Below are positions 21,553 through 29,741 of a stretch of DNA of 51,579 nucleotides, piece by piece; within the stretch, counting starts at the first letter, position 1; each line of letters starts with the position of its first letter. A model generated the notes under the pieces. The model did no database searches, was not told the DNA's origin, and saw nothing but the letters and a program-made list of their open reading frames with translations. The stretch spans positions 1 to 51,579 of the forward strand of contig LFJO01000001.1 in assembly GCA_001038565.1 (NCBI GenBank). The letters are read 5' to 3'. This DNA comes from Alkalihalobacillus pseudalcaliphilus (GTDB taxonomy: Bacteria > Bacillota > Bacilli > Bacillales > Bacillaceae_D). The position numbers were made by a program, and so were the translations under genes.

Positions 21553-22260
21553 ATGGTATTAATTGGAACTTTAGTGAATGGAGCTGCCATTATTATTGCT
21601 GCTCTTATCGGCTTACAAATTAAACAAATATCAGACAATTTAAAAACTACCGTCATGCAAGCATTATCACTAGCGATCATCGTGTTAGGGATCACGATGG
21701 CGATAAAAACAGAACAATTTATTATCGTTATCTCTAGCTTAGTCATAGGTGCAATCTTGGGGGAAAAACTCAATGTGGATGGTTGGCTTAATCGAATTGG
21801 TTTTTGGGTCGAAAAAAGGTTAGGAGCATCACAAGACGGTAAAGTAGCCAAAGCCTTTGTAACAACAACCCTTATTTATGTAGTAGGTGCTATGGCAATT
21901 TTAGGTGCACTTGATAGTGGACTTAGGGGCGATCATTCGGTGTTGTTTACTAAATCCTTGCTAGATGGTGTTTCATCATTGATCTTTGCTTCAACTATGG
22001 GTATAGGAGTAGCTCTTTCAGCCATTCCTGTTATACTTTATCAAGGTGGAATTGCGTTATTTGCGGGTCAGATTAACACATGGGTACCTGATATACTGAT
22101 GGACACCTTCATTATAGAAATGACTTCCGTTGGAGGCATCTTAATAATCGCAATTGGTCTGAACTTACTTGGACTTACGCAAATTAAAGTGGCCAATTTA
22201 TTAATGAGTATCCCAGTTGTTGCTTGTATCGTAACCATCTTATATATTATTCCATTATAA
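21553..22260 (+). CDS. DUF554 family membrane protein (YdfK/YqgA-like)
   Basis: A 235-residue membrane protein with six or seven hydrophobic segments. It begins MVLIGTLVNGAAIIIAALIGL and contains VIGAILGEKLNVDGWLNRIG and the glycine-rich GIALFAGQINTWVPD, the pattern of the DUF554 family. Its function is unknown. The ATG at 21553 follows GAGGAG at slightly long spacing. No operon partner. Confidence 0.85.
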   Translation: MVLIGTLVNGAAIIIAALIGLQIKQISDNLKTTVMQALSLAIIVLGITMAIKTEQFIIVISSLVIGAILGEKLNVDGWLNRIGFWVEKRLGASQDGKVAKAFVTTTLIYVVGAMAILGALDSGLRGDHSVLFTKSLLDGVSSLIFASTMGIGVALSAIPVILYQGGIALFAGQINTWVPDILMDTFIIEMTSVGGILIIAIGLNLLGLTQIKVANLLMSIPVVACIVTILYIIPL

Positions 22261-22380
22261 TATTATCATAAGTTTATTAATGATAGAAAAGCTACTACTA
22301 ACTGTTGAAGAGATTGATACTTATAGGTGAAGTAAATCAGAACATAAATAATTATGGTGCTACTAATCATTTGCACTATG

Positions 22381-22418
22381 ACGCTACCTCAATTAGTTGA
22401 AGGAGGCGTTTTTTTTCG
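22381..22418 (+). terminator. Probable terminator after the DUF554 gene
   Basis: ACGCTACCTC and GGAGGCGT form an imperfect stem with one mismatch and one G-U, followed by eight or more T residues. It lies 120 bp after the stop codon. Confidence 0.55.
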
Positions 22419-22423
22419 CTCAG

Positions 22424-22610
22424 CACCAACTTTCATCTAAAACCCACATAGCGAGGCCAAAACCAGCTCCGCCACCAACAAAAATGAACGTTGTTTTTGT
22501 ACAGCAATGAAACGAAAAAAAGAGCCTCCAATGCGGAGCAAATCAAAATCATGGTAGCGACGAGCAGAACTCCGCATATCGCACCTAACTAACTTTCATA
22601 CAAAAAAGTA
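22424..22610. repeat. Palindromic intergenic element, copy 4, with linker
   Basis: CACCAACTTTCATCTAAAAC begins a linker ending ACCAACAAAAATGAACGT (about 22424-22488). It is then followed by ATGCGGAGCAAATCAAAAT and a right end ACTAACTTTCATACAAAA. The linker matches those at 17936 and 47078; the GGAGCAAATCAAAAT core recurs near 46772. Confidence 0.65.
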
Positions 22611-22634
22611 CCCAATCATGAGTACTTTCCTTTG

Positions 22635-23303
22635 TTAAAGCTTAAATTTATCCGTTTTCATAAAAGCAAAGGCATTACTGAATGGACTTTTCCTGTTTGA
22701 AAATGCAAGAGGAGTGACAGAATACGGCTTTGACTCAGATAGTTTCTTATCAACTTGATAAAAGGCACGAGAGATAATGTCTGCCATTGTCATTACCGTG
22801 TAAAGGCGTGTATTTTGTAACACAAAATATTCCATCATCCCCCCTACATTAACGATGCCAGTTAAATGGATATCACCCACAGCTGGTAGCTCCTTTTTAA
22901 CAGCGGCTCCTGGAGACACAGGTCCTTTTGCTACTGTAATATCACCAATACTTTTTGTTTTTCCTAAACAAGCGTCAATCGCAATAATAAAAGGTTGCTC
23001 AAAGGTTTGTTCAATGAGGTTGATTTTTTCAAGTAAATTTACAGCATGAACCGGGTCCTTTAATGTGCCAAACACATGGAAGTTTTCCAGATTCAGAGAT
23101 TCGAGGTTAGAGCCAATGATGGGTCCTAGCGAATCACCGGTCGAGCGATCTGTTCCTATACAAACGATTACTGTTGGAATCGAAGTTTTATCTGGAAGGT
23201 ATTCATATAGGGCAGTTGCTAAATCATCTGTAATGGTCGGCTCATCCATATGCTTTCGAAAGGGATTTGTTTTTTTACTGAAAAGACGATAGTTTGTACT
23301 CAT
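22635..23303 (-). CDS. yyaC: Spore protein YyaC family
   Basis: A 222-residue protein related in fold to the germination protease and hydrogenase-maturation peptidases. VIVCIGTDRSTGDSLGPIIGSNL carries the acidic residues of that fold, followed by IIAIDACLGKTKSIGD and PGAAVKKELPAVGDIHLTGIVN. YyaC is made during sporulation in B. subtilis; its exact role is unknown. I start it at the ATG at 23303, behind GAAGGAG. It is divergent from the YkvI-like gene with about 100 bp between them. Confidence 0.88.
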   Translation of the reverse strand: MSTNYRLFSKKTNPFRKHMDEPTITDDLATALYEYLPDKTSIPTVIVCIGTDRSTGDSLGPIIGSNLESLNLENFHVFGTLKDPVHAVNLLEKINLIEQTFEQPFIIAIDACLGKTKSIGDITVAKGPVSPGAAVKKELPAVGDIHLTGIVNVGGMMEYFVLQNTRLYTVMTMADIISRAFYQVDKKLSESKPYSVTPLAFSNRKSPFSNAFAFMKTDKFKL

Positions 23304-23407
23304 ATTTTCGACTCCTTCGCCATAGTAGTAACAGTATACGGTTATCTGTTCGTTTCTATACATATATACAAGAGAAAAAGATAACGATGTTGAAGGGAGC
23401 CATAGAT

Positions 23408-24439
23408 ATGGTACGAAATGGGCTTATGTGGATGTTCTTAATAGTTGGGACGATGATTGGTGCTGGCTATGCTTCTGGAAGAGAAATTTGGGAATTTTTT
23501 GGCTCTGAAAGTGGACTAGCCATTTTTTTATTTATGATCTTATTTATTATTTGCAGTTATGTCGTCATGCATATTAGCTATAAACATCAATCAGCTCATT
23601 ATCTACCTGTTTTACATATTCTTATGGGAAAGAGAATATCAAAGCTCTATGATGTGATGATAATTCTTTACTTATTCACAACAACGGTTATTATGCTTGC
23701 TGGTGGGGGAGCTACATTAGAAGTTGTCCATTTTCCATTTTGGGCCGGTGTAGTTATTGTAGCAGCATTTGTTGTTGTTTTATTTATTTGGGATACCGAT
23801 GGGATTACAACAATCCATACAGTGATTACACCTATTCTTATTTTTGCCCTCGTTTCTGTGTTGTTTGCTTTTCAATCATTACATGGCTTTCCCTTAACAT
23901 TTTGGGAGGAGAAACAAGGTAATTGGCCAACAGCTCTTACTTTTACTGCCTTAAATATTTTACCGCTCATATCGGTTTTAGGAGCGATTGGACAAAAAAT
24001 AAAAGGCAAAGGGGAAATCGTGATTGCTGCCGTTGGTAGTGGTACCATACTTGGAGGGCTAACCTTTTTATATAATAGCTCACTCATTGAAGTGGCTAGT
24101 GAATTAGTTGTGTATGAAATACCACTTTTTGCGATTTTGCAGCATTACCCGTATTATATGGTGCTTGTCATGTCAGGGATATTATGGGTGGCTATTTATA
24201 CGACAGCAGCTTCAGGTGTTTTTGGACTCATTTCGAGAATACGTGAATATATTCAAGCACCAGCGTGGGTACTTGCTTTGATGCTTGTAGCCATTATGGC
24301 TCCTTTAACAATGTTTGGTTTTTCCAATTTAATTAGTTTCTTATATCCTTTATATGGCGTATTAAATTTATACTTATTCTCATCCATTATGTTATATCCT
24401 ATCTTACATCATAAAGCGATTCGACCTAAAATAGAATAA
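23408..24439 (+). CDS. ykvI: YkvI-like membrane protein (APC-type fold)
   Basis: A 343-residue integral membrane protein with about ten hydrophobic segments. The first, WMFLIVGTMIGAGYASGREIWEFFG, has the glycine-broken helix typical of APC/LeuT-fold carriers, and the rest aligns in size and pattern with YkvI of B. subtilis, whose substrate is unknown. I chose the ATG at 23408, 8 nt after AAGGGAG, over the ATG at 23387. It is divergent from yyaC and followed by yyzM. Confidence 0.75.
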   Translation: MVRNGLMWMFLIVGTMIGAGYASGREIWEFFGSESGLAIFLFMILFIICSYVVMHISYKHQSAHYLPVLHILMGKRISKLYDVMIILYLFTTTVIMLAGGGATLEVVHFPFWAGVVIVAAFVVVLFIWDTDGITTIHTVITPILIFALVSVLFAFQSLHGFPLTFWEEKQGNWPTALTFTALNILPLISVLGAIGQKIKGKGEIVIAAVGSGTILGGLTFLYNSSLIEVASELVVYEIPLFAILQHYPYYMVLVMSGILWVAIYTTAASGVFGLISRIREYIQAPAWVLALMLVAIMAPLTMFGFSNLISFLYPLYGVLNLYLFSSIMLYPILHHKAIRPKIE

Positions 24440-24508
24440 TTCTAAAGTTTCACTCCTTTGGACAATCGTGTATAATGGATATAGATTGAGTTGAAAGGGG
24501 CGAAGCAG

Positions 24509-24697
24509 TTGGCTGAGAAGGAGTTTGCTCTTCATGATGTTGTTGAAATGAAAAAGCAGCATCCATGTGGTGAAAATCGGTGGAAGATTATTCGAATGGG
24601 TATGGATGTTCGGATAAAATGCCTTGGATGTCAGCATAGCGTGATGCTACCTCGAAAAGAATTTACGAAAAAGCTGAAGAAGGTTCTTGAAGCTTAG
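24509..24697 (+). CDS. yyzM: DUF951 family protein YyzM
   Basis: A 62-residue protein with the DUF951 core HDVVEMKKQHPCGENRWKIIRMGMDVRIKCLGCQHSVMLPRKEF. Paired cysteines (HPCG and CLGC) suggest metal binding. Start is the TTG at 24509, 7-8 nt after AAAGGGGC; an upstream in-frame TTG at 24491 has no ribosome site. It precedes ychF as in B. subtilis. Function unknown. Confidence 0.88.
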   Translation: MAEKEFALHDVVEMKKQHPCGENRWKIIRMGMDVRIKCLGCQHSVMLPRKEFTKKLKKVLEA

Positions 24698-24714
24698 AAT
24701 TAAGACGATACATT

Positions 24715-24752
24715 GACAGAATGGGGCGTCTCCTCCAATCTGTCTTGTTTTT
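24715..24752 (+). terminator. yyzM terminator
   Basis: GACAGA and TCTGTC close a stem that includes TGGGG/CTCCA pairs, followed by TTGTTTTT. Confidence 0.75.
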
Positions 24753-24835
24753 GTATGAGCTTATTTCTATAATTGAGAGGACTTATAGGCGTATGTTGAT
24801 AAATTAATATTTTGATAAAAGGAAGTGAATGGTCT

Positions 24836-25936
24836 ATGGCTTTAACAACTGGGATTGTCGGTTTACCTAACGTAGGGAAGTCGACACTATTTAATGCAAT
24901 AACACAAGCTGGAGCTGAATCTGCTAACTATCCATTCTGTACGATTGATCCGAACGTAGGAATTGTAGAAGTTCCTGATCATCGTTTACAAAAATTAACG
25001 GAACTTGTAGACCCGAAAAAGACGGTACCAACAGCTTTTGAATTCACTGATATCGCTGGTATTGTTGAAGGAGCAAGTAAAGGTGAGGGATTAGGAAATA
25101 AGTTCTTATCTCATATTCGCCAAGTTGATGCGATTTCTCATGTTGTACGTTGTTTTGCTGATGATAATATTACGCATGTTTCTGGTAGTGTTAATCCTAT
25201 TCGTGATATTGAAGTTATTAACCTAGAATTAATTTTAGCTGATTTAGAAAGTATTGAAAAAAGAATTGCCCGCGTTGCAAAGTTGGCAAAAACAAAGGAT
25301 AAAGAAGCTGTAGCAGAGCTTGAAGTACTAGAAATCCTACAACATACGTTTGAAGAGGAAAAGCCTGCTCGTAGTGTTGAATTTACGGAGGAGCAACAAA
25401 AAATTGTTAAGCAGCTTCACCTATTAACAAGTAAACCGGTCCTTTATGTAGCAAACGTAAGTGAAGAAGATTTACTTGGTGAAGATGATAATGAGTATGT
25501 GCAAAAAGTGAAGGAATTTGCTAGCTCTGAAAACAGTGAAGTAATTGTTGTTTGTGCCAAAATTGAGTCTGAAATTGCTGAGCTTGATGGTGATGAAAAG
25601 CAAATGTTCCTTGAGGAGTTAGGGATTGAAGAATCTGGATTAGACCAGCTTATCCGCGCCGCTTACCAACTTTTAGGGTTACAAACTTATTTTACGGCAG
25701 GTGTACAAGAAGTTCGTGCGTGGACATTCCGTAAAGGGACAAAAGCACCTCAAGCCGCTGGTATCATCCATACAGATTTTGAGCGTGGTTTCATTCGTGC
25801 AGAAATTGTTTCTTATGATGATTTAATCGAAGCAGGTTCGATGACAGTGGCAAAAGAAAAAGGAAAAGTTCGACTTGAAGGTAAAGAGTATATTGTCCAA
25901 GATGGAGATGTCATTCATTTTAGATTTAATGTTTAA
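24836..25936 (+). CDS. ychF: Ribosome-binding ATPase YchF
   Basis: Obg-family P-loop protein that prefers ATP. The start at ATG 24836 (MALTTGIVGLPNVGKSTLFN) gives 366 residues, the family length; GGAAGTGA precedes it. G1 is GLPNVGKST, switch II reads DIAGIVEGASKGEGLGNKF, and the specificity motif is NVSEED in place of NKxD. The C-terminal TGS domain is complete (HTDFERGFIRAEIVSYDDLI). It lies upstream of rpsF as in other bacilli. Confidence 0.97.
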   Translation: MALTTGIVGLPNVGKSTLFNAITQAGAESANYPFCTIDPNVGIVEVPDHRLQKLTELVDPKKTVPTAFEFTDIAGIVEGASKGEGLGNKFLSHIRQVDAISHVVRCFADDNITHVSGSVNPIRDIEVINLELILADLESIEKRIARVAKLAKTKDKEAVAELEVLEILQHTFEEEKPARSVEFTEEQQKIVKQLHLLTSKPVLYVANVSEEDLLGEDDNEYVQKVKEFASSENSEVIVVCAKIESEIAELDGDEKQMFLEELGIEESGLDQLIRAAYQLLGLQTYFTAGVQEVRAWTFRKGTKAPQAAGIIHTDFERGFIRAEIVSYDDLIEAGSMTVAKEKGKVRLEGKEYIVQDGDVIHFRFNV

Positions 25937-25963
25937 TACGTATTGACAATAACTGCAAATGCC

Positions 25964-25992
25964 TTGCTTAGGACAAGCGTTTCTGATATAAT
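25964..25992 (+). promoter_or_regulatory. rpsF-ssb-rpsR promoter and leader
   Basis: TTGCTT (25964-25969), a 17-bp spacer and an extended -10 TGATATAAT (TATAAT at 25987-25992). The leader of about 80 nt contains GCTCC-N11-AGGGGC near 26037-26058 followed by CCG, which might be an S6:S18-type autoregulatory hairpin; this last point is only a suggestion. Confidence 0.6.
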
Positions 25993-26081
25993 CTAATAAT
26001 GCGAGTAAAATGACTCAAGAGAGTAATTTTTTGCTCCTTGCTCCGTGTAGGGGCCGTTTAGACCAAAAGGAGGTGAATGGA

Positions 26082-26369
26082 ATGCGTAAGTATGAAATCA
26101 TGTACATTATCGCTCCAAACCTAGAAGAATCAGCTACTAAAGAGTTAATCGAACGTTTTAATGGCGTTTTAACTACAAATGGTGCTGAGCTTGATAAGGT
26201 TGAGGAGATGGGTAAGCGTCGTTTAGCGTATGAAATCAATGATTTCCGTGAAGGTTTCTACGTGTTATTAAACGTAACAGCTAACTCTGATGCAATTAAC
26301 GAATTTAACCGTCTTGTGAAAATCAACGAGAACATTATTCGTGTACTTGTGACTAAAGACGAACAGTAA
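26082..26369 (+). CDS. rpsF: 30S ribosomal protein S6
   Basis: A 95-residue protein starting [16 protein letters not shown], behind [33 protein letters not shown] is typical of S6, which pairs with S18 in the platform of the 30S subunit. The start is set by the ribosome site; upstream codons in frame lack one. First gene of the rpsF-ssb-rpsR operon. Confidence 0.97.
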   Translation: MRKYEIMYIIAPNLEESATKELIERFNGVLTTNGAELDKVEEMGKRRLAYEINDFREGFYVLLNVTANSDAINEFNRLVKINENIIRVLVTKDEQ

Positions 26370-26392
26370 TAGATTTTTAGGGAGGGGTACGG

Positions 26393-26902
26393 ATGCTAAA
26401 CCGTGTCGTATTAGTTGGTCGCTTAACACGTGATCCAGAATTACGTTATACACCAAATGGAGTAGCGGTAGCGAACTTTACCTTAGCGGTAAACCGTCCG
26501 TTTTCCAATCAGCAAGGTGATCGTGAAGCTGACTTCATCAATTGTGTCATTTGGCGCAAACAAGCTGAGAATGTGGCGAACTATTTAAAAAAAGGTAGCT
26601 TAGCAGGTGTGGATGGTCGTGTCCAAACACGTAGCTACGATAATAATGAAGGTCGTCGTGTTTTTATAACAGAGATTGTTGCCGAAAGCGTTCAGTTCTT
26701 AGAGCCGCGTGGTTCAAACCAAGGTGGTAACCAAGGGCAGAATGACTTCTACGGAGGAGCTCCAGCTGGTGGAGGCGGAAATGATTTCGCAAGACAAGGA
26801 AATCAACAACAGCCTAACCGTCAGTCCAATAGCTTCAATGATGACCCATTTGCAAACGATGGTAAACCAATTGATATTTCAGATGACGATTTACCTTTCT
26901 AA
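26393..26902 (+). CDS. ssb: Single-stranded DNA-binding protein
   Basis: OB-fold SSB of 169 residues: [35 protein letters not shown] at the N-terminus, [23 protein letters not shown], then a Gly/Gln/Asn-rich linker. The conserved acidic tip DISDDDLPF recruits repair and replication proteins. It lies between rpsF and rpsR. Confidence 0.97.
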   Translation: MLNRVVLVGRLTRDPELRYTPNGVAVANFTLAVNRPFSNQQGDREADFINCVIWRKQAENVANYLKKGSLAGVDGRVQTRSYDNNEGRRVFITEIVAESVQFLEPRGSNQGGNQGQNDFYGGAPAGGGGNDFARQGNQQQPNRQSNSFNDDPFANDGKPIDISDDDLPF

Positions 26903-26971
26903 ACCGTACTTCTCAAGATGAAATATAGCAGAACGTATATAAATTATTTAAATTGAAAGGAGTGCTGCAAC

Positions 26972-27205
26972 ATGGCTCGTCGTGGTCGTCCAAAACGTCG
27001 TAAGGTTTGTTTCTTCACTGTAAACAAAATTACACACATCGATTACAAAGATACGGATCTTTTAAAACGTTTCATTTCTGAGCGTGGTAAAATCTTACCT
27101 CGTCGTGTAACTGGAACTTCAGCTAAATATCAACGTCAATTAACTGCTGCAATCAAGCGTTCTCGTCAAATCGCTTTATTACCGTATGTGAATGATGTTA
27201 ACTAA
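26972..27205 (+). CDS. rpsR: 30S ribosomal protein S18
   Basis: A 77-residue protein ([25 protein letters not shown], then [36 protein letters not shown]). Ribosome site AAAGGAGTG. The last 15 codons and the following terminator region recur in altered form 2.4 kb downstream (29567-29660), differing only at synonymous third positions. The present 3' end may therefore have been brought in by an inserted element. Confidence 0.97.
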   Translation: MARRGRPKRRKVCFFTVNKITHIDYKDTDLLKRFISERGKILPRRVTGTSAKYQRQLTAAIKRSRQIALLPYVNDVN

Positions 27206-27209
27206 TTAG
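27161..27209 (+). repeat. Left copy of rpsR 3'-end direct repeat (att-like)
   Basis: The 49 bases from TCTCGTCAAATCGC through the rpsR stop codon to AATTAG match 29567-29615 with three interior differences (positions 27184, 27187 and 27190). All three are synonymous (CCG/CCA, TAT/TAC, GTG/GTT); the final base or two also diverge. It reads as one end of an integrated element. Confidence 0.8.
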
Positions 27210-27216
27210 CAACTAA

Positions 27217-27251
27217 GGCATGTTAGGGTTAAACCTAACATGTCTTTTTTT
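27217..27251 (+). terminator. rpsR terminator (left copy)
   Basis: GGCATGTTAGG with CCTAACATGTC, a 6-nt loop and seven T residues. Confidence 0.92.
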
Positions 27252-27715
27252 ATTTAGTGTGAAGTGGTTAGGTGAGTAAACGTATATTGTCGAGGTACTT
27301 TCTTTAGGTATAAGGACACGTGTTAAAGAGGAAAAAGAAAAGGAAATAGTAGTCATGTTGAATAAAGGGATTATAAACTAAATCTCGAAAATATACTAAG
27401 TAAGTTCTAAATGAAGGGGACGAGGATAATTAATATAAGAAAAATTGTAGCTAATGGAGACTTTCTCAATTAAGGGAAGCTCTTTTTCTTATAGAAGTAA
27501 AGGGGCAGGATATTTCAAGAAGAAAACCATCATTAGTGATAGAATGCGTGTCTAATAGTTGAAATGGTTTTAGAAGAATTAACTACGAGGGTTCTTATGA
27601 AATTATTTATCATTGATACTTAACTTAACTATTATAATAAAGTCTATATTATTTTTTTCGGCATACTGAAATATAAAAACATAAAGAATATGTAGAAATG
27701 GTAAAGGAGAGAATA
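27252..27715. other. AT-rich gene-free stretch before the MerR gene
   Basis: No gene is supported. A bulged hairpin (GAGaCTTTC with GGGAAGCTC) followed by TTTTTCT at about 27459-27492 could be a terminator, suggesting a lost upstream gene. The composition is clearly more AT-rich than the ribosomal operon on its left. Confidence 0.4.
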
Positions 27716-28510
27716 ATGTACACAATTGGACAAGTAGCCAAATTTTTAAATGTATCTAGAGACACATTAAAGTTTTATGAAGAAAAGGAATTAGTAAAGC
27801 CTAAGCAAAATATTGAGAATGGGTATAGAAAATATAATCATTTTGATATATATGATATAACAACAGTAAATTTCTATAGAGATATGGATATTGAAATTAA
27901 AAAAATCCAGGAATTGAGAAAAAGTAAGAGTGTAGAGGGAATCCTATCATTATTAGAAGAGAAAGAACAAGATATTTTAGATGAAATTGAATATAAAAAG
28001 CTTCTTTTAAAAAAACTTCAGATAGTAAAAGAAGATTGCGAAAAGATTAATAAATACTTAGGGGAATACACAATAAAAGAAATGAATTCTCTCGAAATAA
28101 AAGGGGAAATAGAGCATTTTACTAAGTATGAGAAATATGATTCTTTAAAAAAGAACACAGACAGCTTAAAAAAAGCGGTGACTCTAACATCTTTAAGAAG
28201 AGTCATAAGTTTCAATGAAAAAGGATTTAAAGAAGATAAGTTTATAATTGTAAGAAATGTAGAAGACATTGATAAAGAAATTGAAGGTGAAATAATATAT
28301 CATCCAAAATGTATATATACAGTTATCGAAGATGGAAGATGGTCAACTGGTGGAAAAAACATTGATCATAACGTGGAAGCTAATTTAAGAAAAGTAGTGA
28401 TAGAAAATGGGTATGAACTATTGGGACTAGTTTATATAAATATATTACTTACCACTTATGAAGATGGGCTTGAACGTGTATTTTTAGAAATTTATGCACC
28501 TATAAAATAA
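27716..28510 (+). CDS. MerR-family regulator with a C-terminal sensor domain
   Basis: A 264-residue protein. An N-terminal MerR winged helix (MYTIGQVAKFLNVSRDTLKFYEEKELVKPKQN, then GYRKYNHFDIYD) leads into a long coiled-coil dimerisation helix (about residues 75-125). A C-terminal domain of about 120 residues resembles GyrI/BmrR-type effector-binding domains (EGEIIYHPKCIYTVIEDG ... VFLEIYAPIK). Such proteins bind small hydrophobic ligands and activate a neighbouring promoter. Start at ATG 27716 after AAAGGAGAG. Codons are AT-rich (many ATA, AGA), unlike the ribosomal genes. The downstream CPBP gene with a MerR-type promoter is the likely target. Confidence 0.82.
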   Translation: MYTIGQVAKFLNVSRDTLKFYEEKELVKPKQNIENGYRKYNHFDIYDITTVNFYRDMDIEIKKIQELRKSKSVEGILSLLEEKEQDILDEIEYKKLLLKKLQIVKEDCEKINKYLGEYTIKEMNSLEIKGEIEHFTKYEKYDSLKKNTDSLKKAVTLTSLRRVISFNEKGFKEDKFIIVRNVEDIDKEIEGEIIYHPKCIYTVIEDGRWSTGGKNIDHNVEANLRKVVIENGYELLGLVYINILLTTYEDGLERVFLEIYAPIK

Positions 28511-28520
28511 TTAAATTTTA

Positions 28521-28551
28521 TTGACCTGGGACTTACTCATAGGTTTAAACT
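28521..28551 (+). promoter_or_regulatory. MerR-type promoter and operator for the CPBP gene
   Basis: TTGACC (28521-28526) and TAAACT (28546-28551) are separated by a 19-bp spacer, the over-long spacing characteristic of MerR-activated promoters. The spacer carries an imperfect dyad, ACCTGGGAC (28524-28532) facing CTCATAGGT (28536-28544), with ACCT/AGGT at its outer ends. Confidence 0.6.
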
Positions 28552-28610
28552 CATTTTATAACAACTATTAAACTTATAGTGTAGTTGTTAAATATTATTT
28601 TAAAATGAGG
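28550..28610 (+). promoter_or_regulatory. Nested inverted repeats masking the CPBP ribosome site
   Basis: Two nested 9-bp inverted repeats: CTCATTTTA (28550-28558) with TAAAATGAG (28601-28609), and TAACAACTA (28559-28567) with TAGTTGTTA (28582-28590). The outer right arm contains the GAGG ribosome site of the next gene, so folding would hide it. Confidence 0.55.
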
Positions 28611-28617
28611 ATTGTTG

Positions 28618-29448
28618 ATGAGAAAAGAAAGCGAATTAAAAAGACCAATAGTAAGTTTTATTATTCTAACAAATCTAATTTTTTGGCCACTTTTTTTATT
28701 AGTGGGAACCACTCTAATGTTAGGACTTCCAAAAATAGTATTTGATATTATGTTGTGTATAGCGTCGTGGTCTTCAACTTTTGCGTTTATTTTACTATTC
28801 AGAAAAATATATCCAGGACAAAGCTTTACTACTTATGTAAAAGAGCGTTTTAAAAATCGACTTAATTTTTCCATAGTAACCGTAGTTGTTTGTATACAAG
28901 TTCTACTAGCTATAGTAGTACTAGTTATAATCACATCTAAAAACGATGGTACAAGCTCTAGTTTGACCATTTCATCATTTGGAATGCTTCTATATTTATT
29001 TTTTACAACCTTATTTGCAGGTCCGTTAGGTGAAGAATTAGGTTGGAGAGGATTTGCCCTAAATGAACTTCAAAAGAAGTATTCGCCTTTGAGAGCATCA
29101 GTAACACTAGGTTTTTGGTGGGGGATATGGCATTTACCAGTCTGGTTTACTACAGGATTTATAGGTGTCACTCTAATAGAATATATCGTATTTTTTATGA
29201 TTGCAATTATATCGATTAGTATTATCATTACAGCATTTTATAATTTAAATAAGAATTTACTTATCCCAATTATAATACATCAATTATTTAATTTTCTTAT
29301 GGTTATTATTAATGGAAATGTCATAGAACTTTTAAAATACTATGCTATCTTATATTTTGTAGTGGCAATTATGCTAATCGTTTTAAATCCAAAGAAAGTA
29401 CTGTTTGGAAAAGAAGCTACAAAAATGATTAATGGCCATCTTCATTAA
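28618..29448 (+). CDS. CPBP-family intramembrane metalloprotease
   Basis: A 276-residue membrane protein of the CAAX/bacteriocin-processing (Abi) family with about eight hydrophobic segments. The three catalytic motifs are present: GPLGEELGWRGFAL (EExxxR), WGIWHLPVW (with the metal-binding His) and PIIIHQLFNF (HxxxN). Family members process membrane peptides or give immunity to bacteriocins; the substrate here is unknown. Start is the ATG at 28618 after GAGG; two TTG codons just upstream are alternatives. It shares AT-rich composition with the MerR gene and was probably acquired with it. Confidence 0.85.
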   Translation: MRKESELKRPIVSFIILTNLIFWPLFLLVGTTLMLGLPKIVFDIMLCIASWSSTFAFILLFRKIYPGQSFTTYVKERFKNRLNFSIVTVVVCIQVLLAIVVLVIITSKNDGTSSSLTISSFGMLLYLFFTTLFAGPLGEELGWRGFALNELQKKYSPLRASVTLGFWWGIWHLPVWFTTGFIGVTLIEYIVFFMIAIISISIIITAFYNLNKNLLIPIIIHQLFNFLMVIINGNVIELLKYYAILYFVVAIMLIVLNPKKVLFGKEATKMINGHLH

Positions 29449-29566
29449 GAAATTAATGGAACAATATTCCTACAAAGAATAAAATTAATTATTTTTAAGG
29501 AAGATTACTTTGTGAAAGAATGTACTTAAACGATCGGGGCTTTATATAAGTGTAATCCCTTGATAC

Positions 29567-29615
29567 TCTCGTCAAATCGCTTTATTACCATACGTTAATG
29601 ATGTTAACTAATTAA
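29567..29615 (+). repeat. Right copy of rpsR 3'-end direct repeat (att-like)
   Basis: Encodes [14 protein letters not shown] and a stop codon, identical in protein to the end of S18 but without any upstream rpsR sequence. It diverges from 27161-27209 only at three third-codon positions within the coding part. It is followed by its own terminator. The junction on the left is at 29566/29567. Confidence 0.8.
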
Positions 29616-29620
29616 CTGCT

Positions 29621-29660
29621 AAAAGGCATGTTAGAGCGAATTCTCTTACATGCCTTTTTA
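29621..29660 (+). terminator. Orphan rpsR-type terminator (right copy)
   Basis: AAAAGGCATGT-T-AGAG pairs with CTCT-T-ACATGCCTTTT (16-bp stem, one T-T mismatch, 6-nt loop), then T residues. The outer stem GGCATGTTAG is shared with the terminator after the true rpsR. It no longer follows a complete gene. Confidence 0.85.
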
Positions 29661-29741
29661 ATGATTAGAGGACTTATAGGTTGAATGAGCTTATGATTTT
29701 ATTGTTAATGTTCGTATTACAGTTAGGCCAGTTATAAAGCT

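Noticed and set aside
24776-24789. 14-bp identity AGAGGACTTATAGG between 24776 and 29666
   Set aside because: A 14-bp match is expected a few times by chance in 50 kb of AT-rich DNA.
27716-29448. Toxin-antitoxin or restriction system at the rpsR insertion
   Set aside because: The two genes read clearly as a MerR regulator and a CPBP membrane protease. Neither has nuclease, toxin or methyltransferase motifs.
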